Origin: DASQDN01 sp963833675
GTDB lineage: Bacteria; Acidobacteriota; Terriglobia; Bryobacterales; Bryobacteraceae
Length of the DNA stretch: 64,000 nucleotides
Assembly: GCA_963833675.1 (NCBI GenBank)
Contig: CAWHYW010000022.1
Location: 124,001 to 188,000, forward strand
Reading direction: 5' to 3'
The position numbers and the translations under genes are program-made. Below are positions 17,495 to 27,692 of this stretch, piece by piece (position 1 is the first letter of the stretch; every line of letters starts with the position of its first letter). Under the pieces are notes generated by a model. That model was not told where the DNA came from. It searched no databases and saw only the letters and a list, made by a program, of their open reading frames with translations.

Positions 17495-20400
17495 TTACTG
17501 GATCGGTATAGCCGAACCTCCGAAGACGGGAGCCCCATCCGGACCGGGTACTGCGAGCGCGAGAGGCCTCGAGTCGCCGGTCGTCGTAGTTTGCGGTATC
17601 TCCATCTCGACAAGATACACACCGATGGATCCTGGCAGCATCCGGGCGGACACCGTTCGGACTCCTTCGTTATTGATACCGCTGATTACATTTGCCAGGA
17701 CGTTCTGGTTGCCAATGCCAGGAGCATTGGTCGCCGCAGCGGGCGAGGTTTGGCCGAGGCCGGTAGCGAACACTCGAATGATGTCGCCTCGATGAGCCGG
17801 ATTCGTGGAACTGATATAACTTCCATCGGGTCGCATGGCCACACCGTACACCTTGCCGTTGACATCCTGGAACCCGAAGATCCCAGGTTTCGCTGCCTGA
17901 ACCGGCACGTTCGCGACGGTCGTACTGCCACCGCCGGTCGTGCGAATTGTCACTGATGCCGCTCCCGGTGTTGTTTCAAACGGCACTTGAACGTTGATGC
18001 TTTCCTTCCCATTGATGTTTGACACCGAGAAGATCGGAGCGTTCACGCCATTGAAGAGCACTTCCACACCGGCGAGCGTGGTTGGAAGTGGCCCCACAGG
18101 GTTCGGCGGAGTGACTGTGCCATTCAAGCTCGGAGCGATGCCAGCCGCATAGATCGTTGCGATGCCGCCCGCCGAAATACCGGGCTGGAAGTCAGCCCCA
18201 TTCAGGAAGCTGGATTGAGTGAAGTCCGGCCCCGGAGTCCGAACGGTCAGATTGATCGCTTGCGTGAGGCCCCCCAGGATGGCGTTGATCACCACTGGAC
18301 CGACCGTTGGTCCGGCAGTTACCGTCGATGATGCAATGCCATTCGCGTCGGTAACACCAGGAGTCGTTGCCGTCGCGGAGCCCGATGCAACTTGGAACGT
18401 CACAGATGCGCCCTGCACAGGCCGGCTTTGCGCGTCCGTAACACGCACCGTGATCGGTTGGGCGAACGGTTGCCCCATCACCGCCGATTGGTTGGCGCCG
18501 CTGTTGATGACGAGGCTCGTCGCGTTGAGATTAGTGGTCAGAGCGAAGGTTGCACTTCCTGTGCCGGCTTGCGCACGGACCTGCAACGCGCCTGGAATCT
18601 GACCCAGAGTGGCACGGGTGGTCGCGCGACCGTTGTTGTCGGTCTTCACCTGAGTTTGCGATAACGTCGCCGCACCGGCCGGGAGTACGTCCCAGGCCAC
18701 ATCGACATTCGGCAGCAGATTGCCGCCTGCATCGGTAACTTCGATGACCAGCGTTTGTGGTAGTGGTTGTCCTGCATTGCCGGTCTGATTGTTCCCGCCG
18801 GTAATACGGACCACGCTCGGAGAACCGGCGCTGACTTGAAGCAGCAAGGGGTACTGAACCTTTTCGCCGACGATCGCGCGGATAGTCGTTTCGCCGACCG
18901 TCCCACCAGCAATCAAGTCGCAAGTAACTAAGCCGGTTTCATCGGAGAGCGGAACTCCGCCGCGGCAGGCAGCAGTCGGTCCGGTAGTGTCGACGTTGGC
19001 GATACGCAGACCAACATTCGGAATCGGCGGACCAAGCAGCGATCCGACTACGACTTGAATCGCGTCCTTTACCGTCTCTCCGGCGCGAGCTGCAATCGTT
19101 CGCGACACTGGCGTCTTCAAAGTGTACGTCGCCTCACCCGGCGACCCGTTCGGCAATTTTGGTACTGTGGTGACGATGAAGTTAACGGTTTCCGGTCCCG
19201 TGCTGGCGGAAATCGTCGCCTGCACATAGGGTACGCCGAACGGCACCAGAAACTCGACATACGATGCAACCGCAATACCCTTGTCGTCAGTAGAAAGGGT
19301 GACGTTGCCCAAGTTTCCGGTTCCTTGTGGCACCGACCACGTGATCGGTACACCGGGGATCGGATTGCCTGCTGCGTCTACCACCCTGACCGTTAACGGA
19401 GTTTGTACCGGGAAGCCCACGCCCGTAACCTGGCCTTGGCCGGCGACAATCTCCAATCCGCCGGGCGTGTTGCCGCCACCGCCACCACCGCCACCGCCGC
19501 CGGCCGCAACGTTGATCGTGAATGGGACCGACAAGCCGCTGGAAGTAGCCGTGACCGTCACTACACCGGTAGCAGCCGTGCTGGCAATCGTTGCCGTCGT
19601 TTGCGCATATCCTTGGAGATCAGTGGTAACAGTGGTGGCCGAGAGAGTCGCAGTCGCATCCGATGTGAACTGGATCGATACATTCGACAGCGGCACACCG
19701 TTGATATCCACCGCGCGTACGATCAGCGGAAGCGAAGCCGCGCCGGGCGCTACCGTTTGCGTAGTGTTGACTTGCAGCAGGGTAGCAGGTCCTCCCACAG
19801 CGGCAGGTCCCGCATACGATAACAAGCCAACCGGCGCCGCCACGGGACCAATCGTAACAGTCTGGTTCCGGTCGAAGCGGTACAGGCCGCCCGTAGTCAA
19901 TACATACAGAGTTTTAGCAGAGGGCCCTTCATTGGAAAGGACGATGTCGCGCGTGTTCTCGAAATTCGTTCCCGCAGGAGCGAACAAAGCTGGCGCCGAA
20001 GGACTCGTAAGGTTCAGGAGATAGATTCGATTCGTCTGGTTCGAGTACGCATAGGCCGAGATGTTATCGGCTACCAGGATCTTATTGAATATTGCGCCCA
20101 CGGGCGGTATGTCGGTCGCGATCTTAGCTACCGTATCGAGATAAAAGGCCGATTTACCCGTCACCAGAGAGTTATTCGGAGAAATCGCGACTCGTCCGTC
20201 CGGAGTGAACGCAACGGTTGACGGGTTTCCATTCAGGGTGTACGTAAAGCTGAGCGTCAGTGTGCGCGGATCGATCTCATAGATCGCATTCTGGACCGTT
20301 ACATATAGAAGGCTGTTCGGCGACACCGTCATCGACGTCCCTTGTCCGACAATTGCAAGCTCGCCGGCAGAGGCGCCATTCTCTGTAGCAATCGCGACGA

Positions 20401-20893
20401 CCTTTTGCAGATCGGGGCTCAGGATAAACGCCTTCTTGCTATCCGTGCTGATGGCCACTGCGCTGGGGTTTGCCCCAACATTGACCGCAATCGCGGAGAT
20501 TGCTGTGTCACTAGCGGTGTCGATCAATTGGAAGCCGCCGGGATAAATCACCACCAGCCGGCGTCCATCGGCGCTCAACGCAGCCGCAGTAGGTACTCCC
20601 GGCGTCGCCAACCGTTTACTGAGCTGAAGACTCGGAAAGACTCCGGTAAGCACACCCACTCCTTCATTGGGAGTGCGGCCGATGGCGTAATACTTGCCTG
20701 CCGGCCCAGCCATCACCTGCGTGGACCCAATTGGAACGGTGACGTTACCCGCAAACGACAGTGGCTCGGTCGTATAAAGGCTCGCGCTGGAACTGGAGGG
20801 ATCTCCTGAGGTCACGAATATATTTCGCGCGCTAAGGCGTGGGACAACCATGCAAGCCAGAAGCGCCGAAATACAAGACCACGTCTTGAACAT
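17495..20893 (-). CDS. Large secreted beta-propeller / Ig-repeat protein with Solibacter C-terminal domain
   Basis: 1132 residues. The N-terminus is a signal peptide (CISALLACMVVPRLSA). Residues ~30-365 look like a YVTN-type beta propeller (repeated LSADGRRLVVI, FTPDGRVAISPNNSL units). A Gly linker near 19.49 kb leads into several Big_1-type Ig domains (VRVVDAAGNPIPGVPITWSV; VEVTDAGGNLLPNVDVAWDV; VTDAQSRPVQGASVTFQV). The last ~240 residues (GGIATIYAAGIAPSLNGTVT, PLPTTLAGVEVLFNGVNAPI, FATGLGQTSPAAATN) are the Solibacter C-terminal domain (TIGR03437-like). The ATG at 20893 has GAGG 5 bases before it; a GTG two codons upstream is less likely. Cell-surface adhesion or matrix role is only a guess. 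Confidence 0.88.
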   Translation of the reverse strand: MFKTWSCISALLACMVVPRLSARNIFVTSGDPSSSSASLYTTEPLSFAGNVTVPIGSTQVMAGPAGKYYAIGRTPNEGVGVLTGVFPSLQLSKRLATPGVPTAAALSADGRRLVVIYPGGFQLIDTASDTAISAIAVNVGANPSAVAISTDSKKAFILSPDLQKVVAIATENGASAGELAIVGQGTSMTVSPNSLLYVTVQNAIYEIDPRTLTLSFTYTLNGNPSTVAFTPDGRVAISPNNSLVTGKSAFYLDTVAKIATDIPPVGAIFNKILVADNISAYAYSNQTNRIYLLNLTSPSAPALFAPAGTNFENTRDIVLSNEGPSAKTLYVLTTGGLYRFDRNQTVTIGPVAAPVGLLSYAGPAAVGGPATLLQVNTTQTVAPGAASLPLIVRAVDINGVPLSNVSIQFTSDATATLSATTVTTDLQGYAQTTATIASTAATGVVTVTATSSGLSVPFTINVAAGGGGGGGGGGNTPGGLEIVAGQGQVTGVGFPVQTPLTVRVVDAAGNPIPGVPITWSVPQGTGNLGNVTLSTDDKGIAVASYVEFLVPFGVPYVQATISASTGPETVNFIVTTVPKLPNGSPGEATYTLKTPVSRTIAARAGETVKDAIQVVVGSLLGPPIPNVGLRIANVDTTGPTAACRGGVPLSDETGLVTCDLIAGGTVGETTIRAIVGEKVQYPLLLQVSAGSPSVVRITGGNNQTGNAGQPLPQTLVIEVTDAGGNLLPNVDVAWDVLPAGAATLSQTQVKTDNNGRATTRATLGQIPGALQVRAQAGTGSATFALTTNLNATSLVINSGANQSAVMGQPFAQPITVRVTDAQSRPVQGASVTFQVASGSATATTPGVTDANGIASSTVTAGPTVGPVVINAILGGLTQAINLTVRTPGPDFTQSSFLNGADFQPGISAGGIATIYAAGIAPSLNGTVTPPNPVGPLPTTLAGVEVLFNGVNAPIFSVSNINGKESINVQVPFETTPGAASVTIRTTGGGSTTVANVPVQAAKPGIFGFQDVNGKVYGVAMRPDGSYISSTNPAHRGDIIRVFATGLGQTSPAAATNAPGIGNQNVLANVISGINNEGVRTVSARMLPGSIGVYLVEMEIPQTTTTGDSRPLALAVPGPDGAPVFGGSAIPIQ

Positions 20894-21013
20894 AAACACC
20901 TCGAATGTGTGATTGGAAAGCAGATTCGCCCGAAAAATCGGGCTAAGGACGCGGAGCTTTTTTAGTGTATCACTGAATGCGCCATCGGGGGAGGGGAAAC
21001 AGGTGGAACCAAA

Positions 21014-21043
21014 AAAAGGAGGTGGGAAATCCCACCTCCTTTT
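21014..21043 (-). terminator. Intrinsic terminator
   Basis: A 14-base-pair stem (AAAAGGAGGTGGGA with TCCCACCTCCTTTT) and a 2-base loop; on the minus strand it is followed by a run of T. It lies 24 bases after the stop of the gene at 21067-22977. Confidence 0.88.
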
Positions 21044-21066
21044 GCTTTACTGCACTACGGCCTGGC

Positions 21067-22977
21067 TTACTGTCCGAGAACTTCGCTGAACGAGCCAGTG
21101 CGGCTGCCGATGCCGTCATCCATTACCAGAGCAATGTAGCCTTCAGCAACGCGAGCCTGACCGATAGGACCATCGGTGATGAACGCGAAGCCGTGGGCGA
21201 ACTGGAAGCGGCACTGAGCGATGATGTACCCCTGGAAATTCAGGAGTACCCGTCACTCCGAGGCCACCGCCGCTGCTCAGCACGAATGCCAGTGTGCTGC
21301 CGGCGGCAACATCAGCGTTGGTCGTCTGTGCAGACGGAGCCGGACCGCCGGTTGTTGCGCCGTAGTAGTTAATGGTGCAAGTACCCGCCTGGACACGGCC
21401 AGAGTTGCCGCTGAACGGATCACGCGAGGTGTTGCTGATTGCGATACCCGTGTCGAAGCCAGCTTGGTTCGTCACAAACGGGAATAGTAAGTTTGTGACG
21501 CACTGGTCGATACGGAAGCCATTGTTCGGACGAGCATTGTCGATGAAGCGCGGAATGGGCAGCGCGGAGCTGGCCGCATTCGCGTTCGAGTTTGCGGCAT
21601 AGAACGGAGCGAAGCTGCCGGTTACAGCTGGACTGACCGAGGCCAGGCAGGTTATTACCGGTGTTCGAAGCGAAAGCTACGCCCATGTAGAAGAACAACG
21701 TGTCGATATTGGCCGAATTGGCAGCCGTGACTTCCCAAACTGCCATGCCGGCGCCAGCGGTCAGTGGCACTTCAGCAGCCGCTGCGTTCGGGTTGTTCGC
21801 GCCCGGGCAGAGCAGGGTCGTGGTGGACGCGACACCAACTGGCACGATTGAGCCAGACGATGCAAAGCTGCCACCCGCGCCATTCGCATCCGTGGAAACC
21901 AGGATGGCCTGAGCTGTCGGCGAACCGATGTCGCCGTTCGTGGAAGATTGCACGCTGTTGGTGCTTACGAAGATCCGCGTACCGGCCGGAACATTCGTGA
22001 AGCGCGCAGCAACGCGAGTCGCTGCATCGGCGATGCCGACACCGGTGAGGTCCGCCACGTCCGTCCGAACGAAGCCGCTCTCGGTGTTGTACACAACGCC
22101 AGGAACGCTAGTAACCTGGGTCGGATCCAACCTCGCCTTGAATGCAGTCTGGAAGCCTTCACGGAATCTGAGTCCGAGTTGAGCTGCCGAAGGGTCCGGA
22201 AGAACTGGGGTTGTTGAACAGATCCCGGTTCTGCGGCGAGCACTGTACGAAGTTCGCGGCAGGCGAACCGCCAGTGCAGGATCGTACATCAAACTGCAAG
22301 CCCGGCAGTACGAATGCAACGGCCTGCTGCGGATTGTTCAACGCCAACGACTGGCTCGCCGAGATCGAGATGAACGCAAAGATCTGGGTAGGAACCAGGC
22401 TGGTGGACGCAGGAACACCGGCAGCGTTGGCGCGAATGTTCGTGATGCGGAACGTGCGAATATTGTTCGTACCCGGAGGAACGACCGGAATACCAGCCCA
22501 TACTACAGCTGCATTGGGAGTGCTGTTCGCAGCCGCGGCAGGCTGGCCGCGGAATGTATTGTACGTGCCGCTCTGGTACGCTGTCGCGCCGGCTGGATTA
22601 CAACCCGGGGACGCCGTAGCATTAGAAGCAGCGCTCGGGGACGCGCACAGAGGCGTTCCCGACGGGCCGGCCGGCTCGTCAATCATCAGCAGCGCTTCAG
22701 AGTGATTGCCGCCTAGAATTCGGCTGGTGACATTAGTGTTCAAGAACAACTGAAAGTTGGCAAGAAACGGCGTTGCCGGGTTACCACCCGTACAGGCGAT
22801 AATGATGTCGCCAACCAGTTCAGTATGGCCTTCGGCGCGAACCACGGGCGGGACACCAGCGTTGGTGTCGCACCGCAGCGGATTGCCGCCGATAGCTTGT
22901 GCGCTAGCAGTTGTTGCAGTTCCTAGAAGGAATGCACCAATGGCTAGCACGGGAAACAATTTGCGGAATGCTACCAT
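21067..22977 (-). CDS. Acidobacterial secreted protein of unknown function (three frameshifts)
   Basis: Starts MVAFRKLFPVLAIGAFLLGT with signal peptide ending in ASAQA; AAGGAGAAGGAA precedes the ATG. The mature protein is Ala/Asn/Thr-rich (GGNPLRCDTNAGVPPVVRAE). It breaks near 22190, 21645 and 21240 and is reconstructed as ~600 residues. The C-terminus (FPFVTNQAGFDTGIAISNTS, DPFSGNSGRVQAGTCTINYY, then after correction QGYIIAQCRFQFAHGFAFIT and SEVLGQ) matches a repeated secreted-protein type I have seen in Bryobacter/Solibacter genomes, without known function. The breaks are separated by long in-frame stretches, so single indels are likely. Confidence 0.78.
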
Positions 22978-23560
22978 TTCCTTCTCCTTGTGAAGTTGAA
23001 GAGTAGTTTTTTTGAATTGATGGAAGTTCTTTCAACCTGAGCCTCGAGCTCACAGTCCGACTTCTCTTTATATTTTCTTCTGTGCTCGCGGGATGCCTCT
23101 TGGTAGAAGAATACCGCTACGATGCCTCAATGTAATCAGAACTAGTCATATCACCACTCCTCGCGGACAGTCAAGCAAAAAGCGGTTAGTGCGGTAGCTG
23201 ACTAACTGAAGCGACTCGTTACGCAGTCATTAAAACACGTAAGTTGCTATGCCGTCAACGTTCTTATCGTTCAAATGCATCAAAACTTTATTGAAATGCG
23301 ACATTTTGGGTCTGAGCTTCGCTACTTCTTTGCCTGATTGCTTGCGTGGTCGCTCCACAACTCGCGCGATAAGCATGGCCGGAGCGTCTTATTTACCTTA
23401 CTTGACGCGCCTGACCCTCGACCTATCCGAAGGTGGATTACGGAAAAATGCTTACCTGACGGCAGACTAAACGAGCAGATATTTATCGGACTTACTCTCG
23501 GTCACTTACCTACCGTTAAAAAATGTATTGATGCTTACTATGTGATCTACCGGAGCGGCA
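22978..23560. other. Gene-free region of lower GC
   Basis: About 580 bases, visibly more AT-rich than the surroundings, between the 5' end of the secreted-protein gene and the 3' end of gspD (both minus strand). It should hold the promoter of the secreted-protein gene. A 73-codon frame at 23249-23470 (plus) has no ribosome site or family resemblance. No terminator hairpin for the gsp operon was recognised. Confidence 0.6.
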
Positions 23561-25937
23561 CTACATCTCGTCCCGAACATACTTAGACAGCTTCTTCAAA
23601 CGAGACTTCAGCTCTTCGCTCGCATCATTGATATTCGTGCTGTCGTAGATCACCCTGGGTGTGAAGAAGACAATAAGTTCGGTCCGTCCGTCCGTGAATG
23701 CCTTGCCGCCGAACGCCGCCCCTAAGACCGGGATACGGTGCAGAAACGGAATACCTGAACTGCTGTTGGCGTGGTTCTCATTCATGATGCCGCCGATCGC
23801 GATGGTGTCTCCGTCCTGTAACGTTATCTGAGTCTGAACATTTCTCTTGGAAAATGATGGACTCTGAATGGCCGCCCCAGTGTCGGGTGGAATCGGCGTG
23901 CTGACTTCCTGATTGATGACCAGTGTCACGATCCCGGATGGGTTCACCCGGGCCATAACATTGAGTGTGACGCCACTGTTGCGCGATTGAATGTTGTTGG
24001 CGAACAAAGAGCTCCCATTCTGCTGAGCACCGGTCACCGCCTGAGATGTCAACGTCGGAACCTCGTCGCCGACATTAATGGATGCGGGAATGCTGTCCGT
24101 CGCGATAACGCTTGGCGCGGACACCACACGGGTCTTGCTTCGAAGCTCCGAGCCATTAATCAACGCGAGGAGTTCTTTGCTGGCTCCGACGAGCGTAGCG
24201 ACCGACAGGTTGACTCCGCCAGGCCCCGATGTTCCTAGGATGCTTCTGGTACCCGGCCTGGGAACCGGAAACTCGGCGCCCTTCTGCGTAAGGAAGGCCT
24301 GAACGCCGTATTGCAACTGTCCCGACAAAGTGACTTCATATATCTTCGCCTCGATGAGAACTTGGCGAGGCGGCACATCGATATCCTTCAGGAGCTTTAA
24401 AATCGCCTCGTACTCCTGACGAGTACCCTGGATCATCAGCGAGTTGTCAAACGGATTCGGTACGATCTTCGGCATCGGGGGTCCTTGAGGCGCTCCGACG
24501 GGAGCCGCTCCCAAATATTGCCCGGTGAGATTCTGCGCGGGCGCTTGCGCAAACCCTGGCGCTATCGGCGCGCCGCCGGCTCCCGGCGCCGTTGCGGGTG
24601 AGGCAGGAACGCCATAGGTCCCCGCGTACGGAGCGGCCCCATAACCAGCGCCTGCCATACCATAACCGCCGTACATGCCCATGCCCATGCCCATGCCCGG
24701 CATCCCATATCCGCCAGCCATGCCCATACCACCGCCAGGCATACCGTAGCCTCCGCCCATACCCGAGTTCGCTCCCATACCGGCGCCGCCGCAACCTGCC
24801 CCCGAGGCCCCCGTCATCCCCATCATGCTCATCATTCCGACCATGTACGGATTGTTGCTATAGAGGCTCATGATCGCCATGGCGATGGTGGGAGCGCAGC
24901 CGTAGCGTACGCGATATACATAGTTGCTGATGGTCCCGGAGCTGGCTTCGACGGCGATATCGAGCTTATACAGCCACTTCTCCACTTCCTGAAATACGCC
25001 TGGATTCGGCGCTACCGCGACCAGGACGTTGATCCGATCGATCGGTAGAAACTTGACCGGACTGTTCTTCTCGTTCAAGGAAATGGATTTCATGATGCCC
25101 TCCATCTCCTTCGCGAGATCCGAAGGACGGCCGTTCTCGATCTCGAACAAACGGACTCGCTGATTTGCGAATGTATTGTCGTCGAACAAGGAAATCAGCG
25201 AGAGAAGCCGGTGCATATTGCGCCGGCTGTCCTGGATCATCAGCAGATTCGCCGGAGCGTAGGACCACATCTTCGCGCCTTCGCCTAAAAACTGATCCAA
25301 CAGCTTGGCGAGCTCGTCCGCTGTCACATATTTCAGGAACATCAGATTGAGCATCGTCCGGTCATCTTCCGGAGTCGCCTTGCCGTTGATCTCAGGAGCT
25401 AGCGGCAGCCTCTGCACCTCTGTCAGCGGTACGATGCGATAGATGTCGCCCACCTGAATCATCGCTGCGTTGTTGATCCGCAGGATCATGTCAAGCAGCG
25501 CGCGATTATCGATGCTCTTCGTCTCGCCGTAGGTATTGATCGTTACCCCGCCCTTCACCCGAGGATCGAGGATGTAGTTGATCTTCAATTGCCGGGCGAG
25601 AATATCGATGACTTCCGTTAAGGACGCATTCTGAAGATTCAGCCCGCCTGCCGGTGAAGGAGCAATCGTGGGCACGGCCGCAGGTTGCTGCGGTTGTGCG
25701 GCTTGTGGCTGTGCGGCCTGCGGCTGTGCTGCTTGAGGCTTCGCCGCCGGCGCTCCCGGCTGCGCCGGAGCTTGCGGCGGAGGCTGTGCCGGAACCTGCT
25801 TTGGAGCTGGCGGTCTGACGCTGCTGATTCCCTTCCGGCGCGCGCACGAACCCCGGCGGCAATGTGGGCGGCTGTTGCCCGTATAAAGCAACTTGAGAGA
25901 AGGCCAGAACAACAGCCGTGATCGAACGAAGGGTCAT
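23561..25937 (-). CDS. gspD: GspD secretin (one frameshift; Met/Gly-rich insert)
   Basis: Outer-membrane channel of the type II secretion system. ATG at 25937 gives signal peptide MTLRSITAVVLAFSQVALYG; the frame shifts near 25810 inside a Pro/Ala/Gln-rich linker (repeated QAAQP). N0: NLQNASLTEVIDILARQLKI; N1: LNLMFLKYVTADELAKLLDQ; N2: VRLFEIENGRPSDLAKEMEG; N3: NPFDNSLMIQGTRQEYEAIL. Secretin core: INVGDEVPTLTSQAV, LQDGDTIAIGGIMNE, ELIVFFTPRVI. A ~125-residue insert before N3 (bases ~24850-24470) is almost pure Gly/Met/Tyr/Ala, e.g. GMPGMGMGMGMYGGYGM. It is the last gene of the operon, overlapping the small upstream gene by ATGA. Confidence 0.93.
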
Positions 25938-26368
25938 TCCTTAGGTCCTGAAGCGGCGGTCTGGCTCTTGGAGCGCTCCCATGCCTCGCGTTCCGAATCC
26001 TTCAATTCACTCTTCTTCGCTTTCCACTTGTAGCTGCCGAACGGACTTGCGCGTTCGAATTCCAGAATGTCGCCCCGCTCCGTCACCTTTATCTGCTCTG
26101 TCTTGGAAGGAGTCTTGACGTCTCCGAAAGGAGTCGCGGTCGCGGCAGGTTTGACAGCGGGCGCCGGATCGTCGGCCGGCTTCGAGGTCTTCGCCTTCTC
26201 TAATGACTTCACAACACCGAACGGTGTCTTTCGGAAGATGTACGTCTTTCCCGAGTCCTCGGTCTGCTTATAAACTCCGGGCTCAACCTCGACCGCGGTC
26301 TTCGGAATCGTGGTTTCAGCGGCGGCACAACCTACAGCCAGAGCGGCAGTAACTATAATTCGTAGCAT
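25934..26368 (-). CDS. Small exported protein with three PFG motifs, in the gsp operon
   Basis: 144 residues, not recognised as a named family. N-terminus MLRIIVTAALAVGCAAAE is a signal peptide with AVGC that could be a lipobox. The rest is charged and contains three similar units: YIFRKTPFGVVKSLEKAK, TATPFGDVKTPSK, and LEFERASPFGSYKWKAKK. The C-terminus of the preceding GspC-like protein ends with the same kind of unit (VTKSPFGDVCRWETAK). It lies between gspC (10-base gap, AAGGAA upstream) and gspD (ATGA overlap), the position where a pilotin or secretin partner might be encoded. That role is inference. Confidence 0.75.
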   Translation of the reverse strand: MLRIIVTAALAVGCAAAETTIPKTAVEVEPGVYKQTEDSGKTYIFRKTPFGVVKSLEKAKTSKPADDPAPAVKPAATATPFGDVKTPSKTEQIKVTERGDILEFERASPFGSYKWKAKKSELKDSEREAWERSKSQTAASGPKE

Positions 26369-26378
26369 TTAGAATTCC

Positions 26379-27100
26379 TTATTTAGCCGTTTCCCAGCGG
26401 CACACATCGCCGAAAGGACTTTTTGTAACTACCTTGCGCATACCGTCTTGAACGGTTCCCGGAGGCATTCGTATCTCCCGGGACGCAAGCACGTGTCTCA
26501 TTTCCCAGATCACTACCTGGACCCTTGGGCGCGGCGATCGCCGTATTGGCGCGGCGCCGCGCAGGCGCCGGATTTTCGGGTGCAGCTTCCACCGGTATGG
26601 TGGACTTCTTCTCCGCCAGTTCTTGGAGCGTCTTCTTGACCGGCTGCCCATCCCAATCGAAAAGGATCTCGTGATTATTCATACCGAGAATCTTGAACGC
26701 CCCGATCATTTCTCCTGTTCGATAGCCCCGATGTTGCGCCCCGGGCTTCTCCGCCAAAATCGCGGTAGGCCCGGCGACCCAGATCCATCACACCGTATGC
26801 CACCGGTAGAGGAGGCATCTGCGGAGGTGGCGGAGGTGGCGGCGGAGGGTCAAGAATGACATTCGGATTGCGATCTCTCGAGAACAGCATCATCTGAACC
26901 GTCTCCATATAATTCGCAGCCGTAATCGGGCTCACGCCGGGAATACTTGGAAGCGCTGGCGGCGGCACAGCAGGAACGATCTGTCTAAGGAATGCTTGCT
27001 CTCGACCGAATATCTCGTTCTGCCTCTGCTTCAACATGAACCCACTCACTACGACGGCTACAAGCAGAATTAAGTCGAGAACCCAGAGATTGCGCCTCAT
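26379..27100 (-). CDS. gspC: GspC-like inner-membrane protein (about two frameshifts)
   Basis: Links the T2SS inner-membrane platform to the secretin. N-terminal membrane helix VLDLILLVAVVVSGFML; then a Pro-rich stretch containing nine consecutive Pro and the start of an HR-type domain (LPVAYGVMDLG). After a frame change near 26760 the domain continues as AEKPGAQHRGYRTGEMIGAF, KILGMNNHEILFDWDGQPVK. After another near 26530 the end reads MPPGTVQDGMRKVVTKSPFG. The fold pattern (GVM...GEMIG.F.I...N.EI.FDWDG) suits GspC/PilP. Assignment rests on this and on position; there is no PDZ domain. Confidence 0.75.
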
Positions 27101-27133
27101 AAGGAGGCCGGACCTTTCTTATCAGGAACCAGT

Positions 27134-27692
27134 TCACGGCGCACCAGCGCCGGAGACTGTGAGGCGTATCGGCACGATCTTTTCCTTCGGGGTCGCAGTG
27201 CCAACGCGAAGATCGCTTACACCGATAATTTCTTTCTGCGCCGTCAAGTCCGACAAAAGCTGGACCAGTTGCTCGATGTGGGCTTCGAAATTCAGGGTGA
27301 CGGCAACTTCGCCGTACTTCTCACCGTAAGGCTTCACCTGACCGATCTCGCTGTTGCGCATGTCGATCGGCGAGCTTTGCGCCTTGCCCAGCTTGCGCAT
27401 AATCTGAAGCAACTGCGCCTGCGCCTGCGCCGCAGTGTCAGCCTGAATCAAGCCCTTCTCACGCTCCGCCAATTCCGCTGAGGCCCGCTGAAGCGCTTCC
27501 TGCTTCACCGGGCACCGAAGCCGAAAGCTGCCGCAAACGCGTCAGGCGCTTCTCGGCCGATGGGATATTGTCAACGGCCTGAACTACCGGAGCAGGCCCG
27601 TCGTCCTTGCTCAACGCCCACCAGCCCAAGCCGAGCGTCATCGCCACAGCCCAAAAGATCAGAACTTTCTTCTCGCGCTCCTGCAACTTCAT
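27134..27692 (-). CDS. gspM: GspM/PilO-like platform protein (one frameshift)
   Basis: Short cytoplasmic start MKLQEREKKVLIFWAVAMTL with one membrane helix, then after a shift near 27510 a coiled coil (LQRASAELAEREKGLIQADT, QLLQIMRKLGKAQSSPIDMR) and a ferredoxin-like end (VAVTLNFEAHIEQLVQLLSD, then SDLRVGTATPKEKIVPIRLT). That is the layout of GspM/PilO. The start overlaps the gspL stop by ATGA. Confidence 0.82.

Noticed and set aside
19471..19502. A GCC/ACC tri-nucleotide run
   Set aside because: It encodes the Gly linker of the large secreted protein; it is coding low complexity, not a separate element.
23249..23470. A 73-codon plus-strand reading frame
   Set aside because: No ribosome site, no recognised family, and it is in the gene-free, lower-GC region.
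24674..24698. Short tandem repeats considered as a CRISPR-like or regulatory repeat
   Set aside because: Units are contiguous without spacers and encode the Gly/Met stretch of GspD in frame.
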